From positions 73 through 64,072 of the forward strand of contig NZ_LMHV01000042.1 of assembly GCF_001429725.1 (NCBI RefSeq): a stretch of 64,000 bases of DNA, read 5' to 3'. The notes under the pieces were generated by a model. That model was not told the origin of the DNA, did not search any database, and saw nothing but the letters and a program-made list of their open reading frames with translations. The position numbers and the translations under genes are program-made. Positions 42,412 to 53,329 of this stretch are shown here, in pieces (the stretch's first letter is position 1; every line of letters begins with the position of its first letter). Origin of the DNA: Rhizobium sp. Root708. Its GTDB lineage: Bacteria > Pseudomonadota > Alphaproteobacteria > Rhizobiales > Rhizobiaceae.

Positions 42412-43626
42412 ATGCTGACCAAGTCGAGCACGGAGTTGGTCCGGCAGAGAAACAGCGTGCTCGTGCTGTCGGCGCTTCGCAGACAGGGCGCGCTGGCGCA
42501 TACCGAAATTGCTGATCTCACGAAGCTGTCCTCCGCGACGATCTCGGCCATTACCGCCGACCTGGAAAAGGCTGAGATCATTGAGAAATCCGAGCAGCAA
42601 TCGGCCAGCGGGCGAGGGCGTCCGCGGGTGCTGTTTCGGCAACGGCGTGATTGCGGCTACTTGATCGTCGTGATCATTTCATCGGACGGCGTGCAATATT
42701 CGCTGGTCGATTACGCCGGGAAACTGATCGACCGGTTCAGCGAGGACCGGTCGCATGATCCCGCGGGTGCCGAGCGGTTTGTCGCCTCCGTCAAGGAGGG
42801 GCTCGCCCGCATTCTTTCGCGCTCGAAGCTTGCGCAGGAGAAGGTGCTGTTGATCTCGATCAGCAGCAAGGGACTGGTGCATTCCACCGATCCCGTGCTC
42901 GTCTGGTCGCCGATTTTCGGCGGCGATCAGATCGATTTCGAATCGGCTTTTCGGCCCGCCTGGCAAGCTAGGATCATCCTGGGCAACGAGACGCAGCTTG
43001 TCGCCGCAGCGCTCGGCGCGCACGAGGAGAATGCGCGGCCGGCCGAGTTCCGGTCACTCGCCGCGCTGTCGCTCGGCCACAGCATCGGGCTCGGCATTGT
43101 CAGGCGTAGCGGACCGGGGGAGCAGGAGATCTCGGCTCCAAATTTCGGACATATGCTGCACATGGCGAATGGCGGCCTTTGTCGCTGCGGCAGCAAGGGC
43201 TGCATCGAGGCCTATGCCGGCTTCTATGCCATTCTACGCATGGCCTTCGAGGTGCCGCTCGACACGATCCCGGCGAAGTTCGTGCCGGTTGCCGAGCTCG
43301 ACAAGATTGCCGCGCAAGCCCGCCACGGACATCGCATGTCGTCCTTCGCCTTCAGGCAGGCGGGCGTAGCGCTCGGAAACGGGCTATCGCGGCTGCTCAG
43401 CCTCACCGAACGAATGCCGGTCGCCATCACCGGGCCCGGCACGCGCTATTACGATCTCCTGAGGCCGGGGATCGAGGAGGGGCTTGCCCAGTCGCACATG
43501 GTGCGGATGCAGGGCATGCCCGAGCTGCGCGTCGTGTTCGACGAACCGCTGCTGGTGTTCGAGGGCCATCTCAACCGGGCGCTGTCCGTCATCGACGGCG
43601 ATATTGTCCAGGGCGGGCTCGGCTAA
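42412..43626 (+). CDS. xylR: ROK-family transcriptional repressor (XylR type)
   Basis: 404 residues from ATG 42412; a purine-rich AGGGGGAGAGG lies 10 bases upstream. N-terminal winged HTH: LVRQRNSVLVLSALRRQGAL, HTEIADLTKLSSATISAITA, then SGRGRPRV. The ROK kinase-like domain carries the zinc motif GGLCRCGSKGCIEAYAG after the HM pair, and GHSIGLGIVRR. It is divergent from xylF with a perfect palindrome between them, so it probably represses xylFHG until xylose binds. The end overlaps the convergent acyltransferase gene by 4 bp. Confidence 0.88.
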   Translation: MLTKSSTELVRQRNSVLVLSALRRQGALAHTEIADLTKLSSATISAITADLEKAEIIEKSEQQSASGRGRPRVLFRQRRDCGYLIVVIISSDGVQYSLVDYAGKLIDRFSEDRSHDPAGAERFVASVKEGLARILSRSKLAQEKVLLISISSKGLVHSTDPVLVWSPIFGGDQIDFESAFRPAWQARIILGNETQLVAAALGAHEENARPAEFRSLAALSLGHSIGLGIVRRSGPGEQEISAPNFGHMLHMANGGLCRCGSKGCIEAYAGFYAILRMAFEVPLDTIPAKFVPVAELDKIAAQARHGHRMSSFAFRQAGVALGNGLSRLLSLTERMPVAITGPGTRYYDLLRPGIEEGLAQSHMVRMQGMPELRVVFDEPLLVFEGHLNRALSVIDGDIVQGGLG

Positions 43627-44768
43627 GCCGCGGATGTCTTGCGTCGGGTGAGCGTCCTGCCGATCTTCTGTCCCTGCATCTCGATGAATTTGTGCCCTGC
43701 CGCCGACAACGCATAGACGATTGGGATGGTGATCACGATCGACAGCAGAAAGCGCTGGAAGTTGCTGATGTCGTGCCCATGCGCCTTGATCAGGTAGGCG
43801 ATGACCGGCTGCATGACCAGCAGGTGGATCAGGTAGGCGCCGAAGGACAGCTCGCCGAGCTCGTGGCAGAAGCGGTTGCCCATGAAGTCGGAAATCCGGT
43901 TCAACGGGTTTGCCAGCGGGCGCGGCAGATGCGCGTGGAAGATCAGCGCGAAGAAGGCCACGACAAGCCCGAGCCGCACAAATTCGCGCATGACAGTCAT
44001 GCCGCCGCCGATTGGAAGGGCCACGAAGACCAGTGCCAGGAGGAAGTGCACTAGGGCGCGTGGGGTAGAGGCGTTGAGCGCGCCGGCCAGCAGCATGCCT
44101 GATGCAAAGACGTGCATCTTCAGCGGCAGAAAGGCCGGCATCGGGAAATTGATGCCGACTAGGCGCAGCGCCACGGCGATCGCGACGCCTGTTACAACGA
44201 TGCCGATGCTGCCGCGCAGCCATCCGAACCGGTGGATGAAGAGCATGAGGAACGGCAGGACGGCGTAGAACTGCATTTCCAGGCTGATGCTCCAATCCGG
44301 CAGTGGTGTGCGGAAGGCGTGCGCCGGGGAGAGGCCGAAGAGGAAGCTCACATGCAGCAGCACGTTCTCGAGGCTGCCGTCGAGATAGCGTTCGGGCTGC
44401 TGCGGCGTGACCTCGAGGAAATGGTCGATCACCATGCGGCTTTCGAAAATGAAGGGGCCGAGCGCGATGGCGATGGCCAGCATCACGTAGTAGAGCGGGG
44501 CGATGCGGAAGAACCGGCGGGTCCAGAAATTCGACCATGTCGAGATCTCCGACCACGGCTCCTTTTGCTGGCGGAGCTGATAGTGAAACACCATCAGAAA
44601 GCCGGACAGCATGATGAAGAGGTCGACGCCGAGATCGGGATCGCCGATCAGCGGCAAATGCCAGCCGGTGAGCAGCATCGCGTGCCCGATCAGCACCCAT
44701 AAAGCGGCGATGCCGCGCAAGCCATCGAGACTGCCGATTCGCCCCGAAGAGCCCGATACATCCGCCAT
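43623..44768 (-). CDS. acyltransferase 3 family membrane protein
   Basis: 381 residues; ATG 44768 is preferred (GGGA 9 bases before), with ATG 44783 possible. Ten or so membrane helices and the family pattern: SLDGLRGIAALWVLIGHAML with the catalytic His, FIMLSGFLMVFHYQ, NFWTRRFFRIAPLYYVMLAI, DWSISLEMQFYAVLPF. It moves acyl groups (acetyl, succinyl) from cytoplasm to sugars of exopolysaccharide, lipopolysaccharide or glucans. Acceptor unknown. Convergent with xylR. Confidence 0.85.
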   Translation of the reverse strand: MADVSGSSGRIGSLDGLRGIAALWVLIGHAMLLTGWHLPLIGDPDLGVDLFIMLSGFLMVFHYQLRQQKEPWSEISTWSNFWTRRFFRIAPLYYVMLAIAIALGPFIFESRMVIDHFLEVTPQQPERYLDGSLENVLLHVSFLFGLSPAHAFRTPLPDWSISLEMQFYAVLPFLMLFIHRFGWLRGSIGIVVTGVAIAVALRLVGINFPMPAFLPLKMHVFASGMLLAGALNASTPRALVHFLLALVFVALPIGGGMTVMREFVRLGLVVAFFALIFHAHLPRPLANPLNRISDFMGNRFCHELGELSFGAYLIHLLVMQPVIAYLIKAHGHDISNFQRFLLSIVITIPIVYALSAAGHKFIEMQGQKIGRTLTRRKTSAA

Positions 44769-44961
44769 CGTCTGGTTTCCCATTTATCGGAGGTTGCGAT
44801 AAGTTGGCGATCTTTCGAGGGAAACCAAGTCAATAATATGAATAGCGCGCTGTCGGATGCACGGAAGACGTGCGTAAAATCCGCTAATGTACAAGGCGCA
44901 TCAGGCGGCTGGCTCTGTCGGACGAGGGCGCATTATTTTGTTTGCCAACACTCTTGAACGA

Positions 44962-44991
44962 GAAATGGCCGGGCAGGGACCCGGCCATTTC
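44962..44991 (-). terminator. hairpin downstream of idhA
   Basis: Perfect 12-bp stem GAAATGGCCGGG / CCCGGCCATTTC with a 6-base loop, 30 bp past the idhA stop. The minus-strand continuation is only weakly T-rich. It accounts for part of the 252-bp gap to the acyltransferase gene, in which I see no gene. Confidence 0.65.
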
Positions 44992-45020
44992 ACAGTTGGC
45001 TTTCGGTCGGGAGAGGGCCG

Positions 45021-46013
45021 TCAGCCGATCTTGATGAGCTTGCCTTCCTTGACGGACTGCACCGCAGCGTCGGCAAGGGCGAGTGCCGCCAGACCATCGG
45101 CGCCGGAGGGCGAGATCTTGGCGCCCTTCTCGATGGCGGCGATGAAGCTTGCGATCTCGTTGGCATAGGCTTCGGTGTAGCGGGTCATGAAGAAGTCGTG
45201 CAGCGGCGGGCGGGTGTAGCCTTCGCCGTTGGCGACCTCGATGGAAACGGGGCGCTGGTTCTCGGCCGATACCATGCCCTTCGAGCCGTGCACTTCGATG
45301 CGCTGGTCGTAGCCGTAGGTGGCGCGGCGGGAGTTGGAGATGATCGCCTGCTTGCCGGATTTGGTCTGCAGGATCACCGAAACGCTGTCGTAGTCGCCGG
45401 CCTCGCCGATCGCCTTGTCCACGAGAACGGCGGCGGTGGCGCTGACGGCAACCGGCTCTTCGCCGAGCAGGAAGCGGGCCATGTCGAAATCGTGGATCGT
45501 CATGTCGCGGAAGATGCCGCCGGAGCGCTTGATGTAGTCGACGGGGGGAGCGCCCGGATCGCGAGAGGTGATGGTGACCATTTCAACGTCGCCGATCCGG
45601 CCGTCGTCGATCGCCTTGCGCACAGCCATGAAATGCGGGTCGAAGCGGCGGTTGAAGCCGACCATCAGCTTTGCCTTGGTCTCGTCGACGACCTTGATGC
45701 AGGCCCGGACGCGATCGACGTCGAGATCAACCGGCTTTTCGCAGAAGATCGCCTTGCCGGCGCGGGCGAAACGCTCGATCAGATCGGCATGGGTGTCGGT
45801 CGGAGTGCAGATGACGACGGCGTCGATATCCTTGGCAGCCTCGATCGCCTCGATCGTGCGGACCTCGCAGCCATAGGCGGATGCGATCGCGTCGGCGGCC
45901 TGGGGAAACGCGTCGGCAACGGCGACGAGCTTGGCATTGGCATCGCCGCTGACGGCTTTCGCATGAACCTTGCCAATACGGCCGGCGCCGAGAAGACCAA
46001 ATCTGACTGTCAT
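45021..46013 (-). CDS. idhA: inositol 2-dehydrogenase
   Basis: 330 residues from ATG 46013, preceded by GGGAGG. GFO/IDH/MocA family: MTVRFGLLGAGRIGKVHAKA is the Rossmann loop, the catalytic-Lys motif is GKAIFCEKPVDLD, and FRDMTIHDFDMARFLLGE carries the conserved HDxD. These match myo-inositol 2-dehydrogenases. It oxidises myo-inositol to scyllo-inosose with NAD, the first step of inositol use in rhizobia. The GGAA-N6-TTCC element upstream supports the inositol assignment over other sugar dehydrogenases of the family. Confidence 0.9.
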   Translation of the reverse strand: MTVRFGLLGAGRIGKVHAKAVSGDANAKLVAVADAFPQAADAIASAYGCEVRTIEAIEAAKDIDAVVICTPTDTHADLIERFARAGKAIFCEKPVDLDVDRVRACIKVVDETKAKLMVGFNRRFDPHFMAVRKAIDDGRIGDVEMVTITSRDPGAPPVDYIKRSGGIFRDMTIHDFDMARFLLGEEPVAVSATAAVLVDKAIGEAGDYDSVSVILQTKSGKQAIISNSRRATYGYDQRIEVHGSKGMVSAENQRPVSIEVANGEGYTRPPLHDFFMTRYTEAYANEIASFIAAIEKGAKISPSGADGLAALALADAAVQSVKEGKLIKIG

Positions 46014-46061
46014 GAGAACCTCCCTTGGATTCGGAACAAATGAACCGAATTGTACTCGTTG

Positions 46062-46077
46062 TGGAATTTTCATTCCA
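46062..46077. promoter_or_regulatory. IolR-type operator upstream of idhA
   Basis: TGGAATTTTCATTCCA is a perfect 6-4-6 palindrome and fits exactly the GGAA-N6-TTCC motif described for the RpiR-family repressor IolR of Sinorhizobium inositol genes. It lies 49 bp upstream of the idhA start. Confidence 0.75.
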
Positions 46078-46165
46078 TTTTATCCTCGCCGCGTCAAGCC
46101 CGGCGCTCTTTCACATTTTTGAAATTCACCTTAAAGACGTGTGACAATTCAGACATGGGAACGCA

Positions 46166-46408
46166 ATGCAGCTGATCGATCCACAACATCCGGCCTACCG
46201 CCCGCTCTGGGCGCGTATCCTCATCGTCGCCGTCTGCCTCGGATGGGCGGTGGTGGAAATCGTCACGGGCGACCCCTTCTGGGCCGTGCTCGCCGGAGGG
46301 GCCGGCGTCTATGCGGCCTACATGCTGCTCTGGAGCTACAAGCCGCCGGCGGAAACACCGGATGCTCCGCCGCAGGAAAGCCCTGCCGCTGAGAAGGACG
46401 AAGACTAG
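46166..46408 (+). CDS. small two-span membrane protein
   Basis: 80 residues. LIDPQHPAYRPLWARILIVA starts a first span and PFWAVLAGGAGVYAAYMLLW forms the second; the tail is Pro/Glu/Asp-rich (PPAETPDAPPQESPAAEKDED). Resembles small rhizobial DUF3329-like membrane proteins. Its stop overlaps the convergent J-like gene by 4 bp. Function unknown. Confidence 0.65.
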   Translation: MQLIDPQHPAYRPLWARILIVAVCLGWAVVEIVTGDPFWAVLAGGAGVYAAYMLLWSYKPPAETPDAPPQESPAAEKDED

Positions 46409-46917
46409 GATCTGAGCCGCGACAGTCGCCGGATCGCCTCGTCGATCAGGAGATTTGCGATCATCATTCGCTTGGTCGCATTGGCGCGAAAGGCGGGTGC
46501 GACGCCATCCGGATGATTGGCCTTTGCGAAGGCGCGCCGCTTTTCACCAAGGCTCTTCAGCGTGTCGCGGGACGAAATGGCGATCTCGGTCGCGATCTCC
46601 TGGGGTAATATCCGCGTCAGGCGTTCGGGGATGACGGGTTCCGGCTCCGGTTCAGGCGGGGGCGGGGGTGCAGGTTCGGGCTCGGCGGCGGCCTCCGGCG
46701 GCGGTGCCGCGCGCGGTTCCTCGGTCTCGAGATTGTCGAAATAGGCTTGGCCCGGTCGTGCAGCGCTGGCCGAGACGCCTTCCATGACATCGAAGGCAAG
46801 TCCGGTGTTGAAGCCGTGAACGCGCGCCGTGGAATGGGCCGGATACTCTTCAGCTTCCTCGTCTTCGCTTTTCAGGCGATCGAGGACGGACTGGAAGACC
46901 GATTGACCGAACAGCAT
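46405..46917 (-). CDS. DnaJ-like domain protein with proline/glutamate-rich linker
   Basis: 170 residues. The N-terminal 75 residues are acidic, followed by a Pro/Glu/Ala linker (PPPEAAAEPEPAPPPPPEPE region, about 72-95). The C-terminal 70 residues look like a divergent J-domain: a helix SLGEKRRAFAKANHPDGVAP containing the HPD tripeptide, then FRANATKRMMIANLLIDEAI. HPD is the DnaK-stimulating motif. The missing canonical first helix makes it a J-like protein of uncertain activity. It stands alone between small genes. Confidence 0.6.
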   Translation of the reverse strand: MLFGQSVFQSVLDRLKSEDEEAEEYPAHSTARVHGFNTGLAFDVMEGVSASAARPGQAYFDNLETEEPRAAPPPEAAAEPEPAPPPPPEPEPEPVIPERLTRILPQEIATEIAISSRDTLKSLGEKRRAFAKANHPDGVAPAFRANATKRMMIANLLIDEAIRRLSRLRS

Positions 46918-46973
46918 TGCGCATCTCCTTCGGGGAACGCGTACTAAAGCCGAGGAAGATGGAGCAAGGCTTG

Positions 46974-47981
46974 TCAGCCCGCCGCGGCCTTCTGACTTTC
47001 CCGCAACACGAGATTGTAAAGCAGCCGCGCGCTCGGCGGCAGTTCACGTTCTTTCACTGTGATAAGACTGTAGGGCCGGACGTTGATCTCGAAGTCGATC
47101 GGCAGGACGCGCACGTCCGAGGCCTTGGACTTGTGGCTCGCCAGGAATTGCGCGACGTCGATTGCGATCGGGGCAATTGCGTCCGTCTGGCAAACCGTGG
47201 CGCAGGTCAGCAGCAGCGACGAGGTGTTGACGATGTTTTCCGGCAGCGGGACCTCGTTCGTCAGGAAGACTTCCTCGATCGTCCGGCGCAGCAGCGTGCC
47301 CGGCGGCTGGAAGACCCAATCGTATTGCGGCAGGTCGGCGAGGGACGCGACCTTCTTCTTCAATAGCGGGTGGCCGCCTCGCACGATCAGGCAGGCCCTT
47401 TCGACGCCGATCTCCTGAACCTGGAAAAGGCGCGGGTTGAGATCATCGGGGATGCGGCTGATGATGAAGTCGTGGCGGGCTGCGAGGAGTTCGCGGGCAA
47501 GCACATTGCTCGTCTCGACCTGAATACTGACCTCGATCCCGGGAAGAGCTTTTCGCACATGCTTGATGGCAGGCACGACCAGGCTCATGGCCGGAGCGGT
47601 CACCGCGCCAATGAAGACGGCGCCGCCTTTTCCGGTCTTCAGTTCGCCGATTTCACGGCTGGCTTCCCTGAGCTCCAGCATGATCTTGCGGGCGCGTCTG
47701 GCAAGCGCCGCGCCGAAGGTTGTCAGCACAACGCCGCGGGAAACGCGCTCGTAAAGTGGTGTTTTGAGAATCGATTCCATTTCCGACAACATGCGCGAAG
47801 CGGCGGGCTGGGAGACGTTCAAAGCCTCCGCTGCTGCAGATATCTGCCCGCTATCTTCGATTGCGACGATCATGCGCAGGTGATTCAGCTTAAGCCCCGA
47901 CCGAAGCAGGCCGTCGTCCCCAAAAATTTCTGTCTGAATGTCCACGTAATCGATCGCTGGCGGCCCTGAAATAATCGTCAT
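46974..47981 (-). CDS. gbpR: LysR-family regulator of the chvE locus
   Basis: 335 residues from ATG 47981, with GGGAGG 8 bases before; ATG 48011 is an alternative. HTH: LKLNHLRMIVAIEDSGQISA, AAEALNVSQPAASRMLSEME. The effector domain contains VFIGAVTAPAMSLVVPAIKH. Divergently placed next to chvE, as is GbpR (galactose-binding-protein regulator) in Agrobacterium, which activates chvE in response to arabinose, galactose and related sugars. Name based on this position and family. Confidence 0.87.
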   Translation of the reverse strand: MTIISGPPAIDYVDIQTEIFGDDGLLRSGLKLNHLRMIVAIEDSGQISAAAEALNVSQPAASRMLSEMESILKTPLYERVSRGVVLTTFGAALARRARKIMLELREASREIGELKTGKGGAVFIGAVTAPAMSLVVPAIKHVRKALPGIEVSIQVETSNVLARELLAARHDFIISRIPDDLNPRLFQVQEIGVERACLIVRGGHPLLKKKVASLADLPQYDWVFQPPGTLLRRTIEEVFLTNEVPLPENIVNTSSLLLTCATVCQTDAIAPIAIDVAQFLASHKSKASDVRVLPIDFEINVRPYSLITVKERELPPSARLLYNLVLRESQKAAAG

Positions 47982-48009
47982 GGTTGCAGCCTCCCCACTG
48001 CTCTCCATC

Positions 48010-48024
48010 AAAAGTAATACTTTT
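48010..48024. promoter_or_regulatory. 15-bp palindrome AAAAGTA-A-TACTTTT in the gbpR-chvE gap
   Basis: Perfect 7-1-7 inverted repeat, 29 bp upstream of the gbpR start and 228 bp upstream of chvE. The gap also has a TTGACA element at 48069-48074. Candidate GbpR autoregulatory site. Confidence 0.45.
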
Positions 48025-48251
48025 TAACGATATACCAAAATTGTTATGCATTTTGCCAGTTATTCTATTTGACAGATATAGGAATCCATACCAGTTTGCC
48101 GCCGTGTGCTGGTGGCACTCAACACGTGAGAGCGTGGAGGAGACCTACTTCGTTTCTCACCATATGAAGTATCATCCAAGACGAAACCTGCCACAGTTTC
48201 GGGGCGGGCGATTTTTCGTCCGTGCGTTTATTAACTAAGGGAGAGAGAGAT

Positions 48252-49316
48252 ATGAAAACCATTATCTCATTGATGGCAGCGGCCGCCTTTGGCGTCGCTT
48301 CGTTCGTTATGCCGGCTATGGCTGCCGACAAGGGGACTGTCGGTATCGCTATGCCTACGAAGTCGTCCGCTCGCTGGATCGACGACGGCAACAACATCGT
48401 CAAGCAGCTTCAGGAAGCCGGTTACACGACCGACCTGCAGTACGCTGACGACGACATTCCGAACCAGCTGTCTCAGATCGAGAACATGGTCACGAAGGGC
48501 GCGAAGGTTCTCGTCATTGCCGCAATCGACGGCACGACGCTTTCCGACGTTCTCCAGAAGGCCCACGACGCAGGCATCAAGGTCATCGCTTACGATCGTC
48601 TGATCCGCGACTCCGGCAACGTCGACTATTACGCGACGTTCGACAACTTCAAGGTTGGCGTTCTGCAGGCAACTTCCATCGTTGACGCCCTTGGCCTCAA
48701 GGATGGCAAGGGTCCGTTCAACATCGAACTCTTCGGCGGTTCGCCTGACGACAACAACGCCTTCTTCTTCTATGACGGCGCAATGTCGGTTCTGCAGCCT
48801 TACATCGACAGCGGCAAGCTCGTCGTAAAGTCTGGCCAGACCGGCATGGACAAGGTCGGTACGCTGCGTTGGGATCCGGCAACGGCCCAGGCTCGTATGG
48901 ACAACCTGCTCTCGGCTAACTACACCGACGCGAAGGTCAATGCAGTTCTGTCGCCTTACGACGGTCTGTCCATCGGCATCATCTCGTCGCTGAAGGGCGT
49001 CGGCTACGGTTCTGGCGATCAGCCGCTTCCGGTCGTTTCCGGCCAGGACGCTGAAGTTCCTTCCGTCAAGTCGATCATCGCTGGCGAGCAGCACTCCACG
49101 ATCTTCAAGGACACCCGTGACCTCGCAAAGGTTACCGTCGGCATGGTCAACGCTCTGATGGAAGGCAAGGAGCCTGAAGTCAACGACACCAAGACCTACG
49201 ACAACGGCGTCAAGGTTATCCCGTCCTACCTGCTGACCCCGGTCGCTGTAGACAAGACCAACTACGAGAAGATCCTCGTAGAAGGCGGCTACTACAAGGC
49301 TGACCAGCTGAAGTAA
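48252..49316 (+). CDS. chvE: periplasmic sugar-binding protein ChvE
   Basis: 354 residues from ATG 48252, with GGGAGAGAGAG upstream. Signal peptide ([20 protein letters not shown]). Binding-protein features: [80 protein letters not shown], all typical of ChvE/MmsE-type CUT2 proteins. It binds several aldoses for GguAB import, and in Agrobacterium it also docks on VirA to enhance virulence induction. Followed by a strong hairpin, then gguA. Confidence 0.94.
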   Translation: MKTIISLMAAAAFGVASFVMPAMAADKGTVGIAMPTKSSARWIDDGNNIVKQLQEAGYTTDLQYADDDIPNQLSQIENMVTKGAKVLVIAAIDGTTLSDVLQKAHDAGIKVIAYDRLIRDSGNVDYYATFDNFKVGVLQATSIVDALGLKDGKGPFNIELFGGSPDDNNAFFFYDGAMSVLQPYIDSGKLVVKSGQTGMDKVGTLRWDPATAQARMDNLLSANYTDAKVNAVLSPYDGLSIGIISSLKGVGYGSGDQPLPVVSGQDAEVPSVKSIIAGEQHSTIFKDTRDLAKVTVGMVNALMEGKEPEVNDTKTYDNGVKVIPSYLLTPVAVDKTNYEKILVEGGYYKADQLK

Positions 49317-49330
49317 TCGTACCAAGTTGG

Positions 49331-49357
49331 CCGGAACCCGCCGCTTGCGGGTTCCGG
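49331..49357 (+). terminator. hairpin between chvE and gguA
   Basis: Perfect 11-bp stem CCGGAACCCGC / GCGGGTTCCGG, 5-base loop, followed by TCTTCACTTTTAT. It lies 15 bp after the chvE stop; as a partial terminator or 3' stabiliser it would let the binding protein be made in excess over the ATPase and permease. Confidence 0.75.
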
Positions 49358-49414
49358 TCTTCACTTTTATGATCGCCGCGCCGTATTACCGGCTGCTGGC
49401 GCTGGATTTTGACT

Positions 49415-50949
<1,535 letters not shown>

Positions 50950-50950
<1 letters not shown>

Positions 50951-52155
50951 TGACGCCGGTCAACCAAACAACCGAGGAAAGCAACGTCGTTTCCGTTACC
51001 GACTACATCCGCGGTAACATTCGCGAATACGGCATGTTGATCGCGCTGGTCGCGATCATGGTGTTCTTCCAGTTCTATACCGGCGGCATCCTGTTCAAGC
51101 CGGTCAATCTGACGAACCTTGTCCTGCAGAACTCCTTCATCGTCATTATGGCGCTGGGCATGCTGCTGGTTATCGTCGCAGGGCATATCGACCTTTCGGT
51201 CGGCTCGATCGTTGCCTTCGTCGGCGCGCTTGCGGCCATCTTCACCGTGACCTGGGGCATGAACTTCTGGCTCGCGGCACTGATCTGCCTCGCGGTCGGC
51301 GGCATGATCGGCGCGGCGCAGGGCTATTTCATCGCCTATCACCGCATTCCGTCGTTCATCGTTACGCTCGCCGGCATGCTGGTCTTCCGCGGTCTGACGC
51401 TGACAGTGCTGAACGGCAAGAACATCGGACCGTTCCCGAAGGAATTCCAGGTTATCAGCACCGGCTTCCTGCCCGGCGACATGATCGACCTGTTCGGAAC
51501 CCCGGTACAGTCGACCTCGATCATCCTCACCGTCATCCTGCCGGTTATCCTGTTCTACCTCGCCTGGCGCCGCCGCAAGGTGAACGAGAGCCACGGCATC
51601 GATGTCGAACCGACAAGCTTCTTCATCGTCCAGAACCTGATCGTTTCCGCGGCTATCCTGTGGATCGGCTACCTGCTGTCGAGCTATCGCGGCCTGCCGA
51701 ACGTGCTCGTCGTCATGCTGGTGCTGATTGCGATCTACGCCTTCGTTACCCGCAAGACGACGATCGGTCGTCGCATTTACGCCCTAGGCGGCAATGAAAA
51801 GGCCACCAAGCTCTCCGGTATCAACACCGAGCGCCTGAGCTTCCTGACATTCGTCAACATGGGCGTGCTCGCCGGTCTCGCCGGCATGATCATCGCGCTG
51901 CGGCTTAACTCGGCAACCCCGAAGGCCGGCGTCGGCTTCGAGCTCGACGTCATCGCGGCCTGCTTCATCGGCGGTGCTTCGGCATCCGGCGGCGTTGGCA
52001 AGATCACCGGTGCTGTCATCGGCGCGTTCATCATGGGCGTCATGAACAACGGCATGTCGATCGTCGGTCTCGGCATCGACTTCCAGCAGATGGTCAAGGG
52101 CCTCGTGCTTCTCGCAGCCGTCTTCTTCGACGTCTACAACAAGAACAAGGGCTAA
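50950..52155 (+). CDS. gguB: sugar ABC transporter permease GguB
   Basis: 401 residues, about ten membrane helices: GMLIALVAIMVFFQFYTGGI, ALGMLLVIVAGHIDLSVGSI, RIPSFIVTLAGMLVFRGLTL, ACFIGGASASGGVGKITGAV, the CUT2 permease signature. It overlaps gguA by 1 base, ensuring paired synthesis. With ChvE and GguA it forms the high-affinity multiple-sugar importer. Confidence 0.94.
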
Positions 52156-52197
52156 GCGCTTCGGCGCTGCCCACGCATTCGCAGTCATGTGAACTTA

Positions 52198-52227
52198 CCA
52201 ATCCGGCTCGTCTGAGAGCCGGATTGG
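52198..52227 (+). terminator. hairpin between gguB and gguC
   Basis: Perfect 12-bp stem CCAATCCGGCTC / GAGCCGGATTGG with a 6-base loop, 42 bp after gguB and 30 bp before gguC, no T-run. Probably limits read-through or marks an mRNA processing point. Confidence 0.6.
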
Positions 52228-52257
52228 CGGAGCATTTTCCGCGTTATCGAAAAAAGG

Positions 52258-53262
52258 ATGAAGACCGTGCTCATTTCGCAGATCAAGGGTTCGAACGGAG
52301 AGATCGTCGTCGCCGTGCGCGAGCCGGGCGGTACCGCGAAAGCCGTCAACAACGCCGGCAGCGTCTATGCGCTCGCCATGGAAGCCGCAAACGGTGGCAA
52401 GTCGCTCGCAGCGGTGATCGAGGCGCATGGTCTCGGTGATGCCGTCGATCTCGAGAAGGCTTATGCCGAAGGCAAGTTCCTGCCGCCGATGACGCATCCG
52501 GACGCTGCGCATCTGCATCTGACGGGCACTGGTCTGACGCATCTGGGGTCGGCGGCAACGCGCGATTCCATGCACAAGAAGACCTCCGAGGCCGCCGAGG
52601 AAACCCTCACGGACTCGATGAAGATGTTCAAGATGGGTCTCGAGAACGGCAAGCCGAAGGCTGGCGAAAAAGGCGTTCAGCCCGAGTGGTTCTACAAGGG
52701 CAACGGCTACGGTTCGGCTGCTCCGGGTGCGCCGCTCGTTTCTCCGTCCTTCGCGCTCGATGGCGGCGAAGAGCCCGAGATGGCCGGCATCTACATTATC
52801 GCTCAGGACGGCACGCCGTTCCGCATCGGCTTTGCGCTGTCGAACGAGTTCTCCGACCACGTTACCGAGCGCCAGAACTATCTCTACCTCGCGCACTCCA
52901 AGCTGCGTCCGGCAAGCTTCGGTCCTGAGATCCGCATCGGTGCTGCGCCTGACGACATCCGCGGCACGTCGCGCATCAAGCGCGGGACCGAGGTGATTTT
53001 CGAGAAGCCGTTCCTGTCGGGTGAAGCGAACATGTCGCATACCTTCGCAAACCTCGAATACCACCACTTCAAGTACGGCCTGTTCCGCGTGCCCGGCGAC
53101 GTTCACGTCCACATGTTCGGCACGGCGACGCTGTCGTTTGCCGAAGGCATCAAGACGGAAGAGGGCGACGTTTTCGAAATCGAAGTCGCCGATTTCGGCC
53201 TGCCGTTGCGCAATCCGCTGAAGATCGACGCCGAAGAAGAGATCGTCGTCAAGCAGCTCTGA
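52258..53262 (+). CDS. gguC: GguC, AraD1/fumarylacetoacetase-superfamily sugar-acid enzyme
   Basis: 334 residues. The C-terminal two thirds look like the FAH superfamily: GLTHLGSAATRDSMHKK, SFALDGGEEPEMAGIYIIAQ, GFALSNEFSDHVTERQN, then GPEIRIGAAPDDIRGTSRIK and a metal-binding-type VHVHMFG near the end. Relatives include 2-keto-3-deoxy-L-arabonate dehydratase (AraD1). Placed just before an alpha-ketoglutarate semialdehyde dehydrogenase, it would dehydrate the keto-deoxy sugar acid to that semialdehyde. Name from synteny with Agrobacterium. Confidence 0.88.
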   Translation: MKTVLISQIKGSNGEIVVAVREPGGTAKAVNNAGSVYALAMEAANGGKSLAAVIEAHGLGDAVDLEKAYAEGKFLPPMTHPDAAHLHLTGTGLTHLGSAATRDSMHKKTSEAAEETLTDSMKMFKMGLENGKPKAGEKGVQPEWFYKGNGYGSAAPGAPLVSPSFALDGGEEPEMAGIYIIAQDGTPFRIGFALSNEFSDHVTERQNYLYLAHSKLRPASFGPEIRIGAAPDDIRGTSRIKRGTEVIFEKPFLSGEANMSHTFANLEYHHFKYGLFRVPGDVHVHMFGTATLSFAEGIKTEEGDVFEIEVADFGLPLRNPLKIDAEEEIVVKQL

Positions 53263-53273
53263 GTTGGCATGGC

Positions 53274-53293
53274 CCGGCCGCTTCGGCGGCCGG
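53274..53293 (+). terminator. GC hairpin between gguC and the aldehyde dehydrogenase gene
   Basis: Stem CCGGCCGC / GCGGCCGG with a stable TTCG tetraloop, 11 bp after the gguC stop and 36 bp before the next start. Third inter-gene hairpin of this operon. Confidence 0.6.
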
Positions 53294-53329
53294 ACCGTTT
53301 CATGAACGGTATCGGAGGCCAACCAGCCC

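Noticed and set aside
43384-44700. 438-codon minus-strand frame over the acyltransferase gene
   Set aside because: Different frame of the acyltransferase gene, His/Arg/Pro-rich, no domain.
48267-49364. Long minus-strand open frame opposite chvE
   Set aside because: Shadow of a strongly biased codon pattern in chvE; no ribosome-binding site or family motif.
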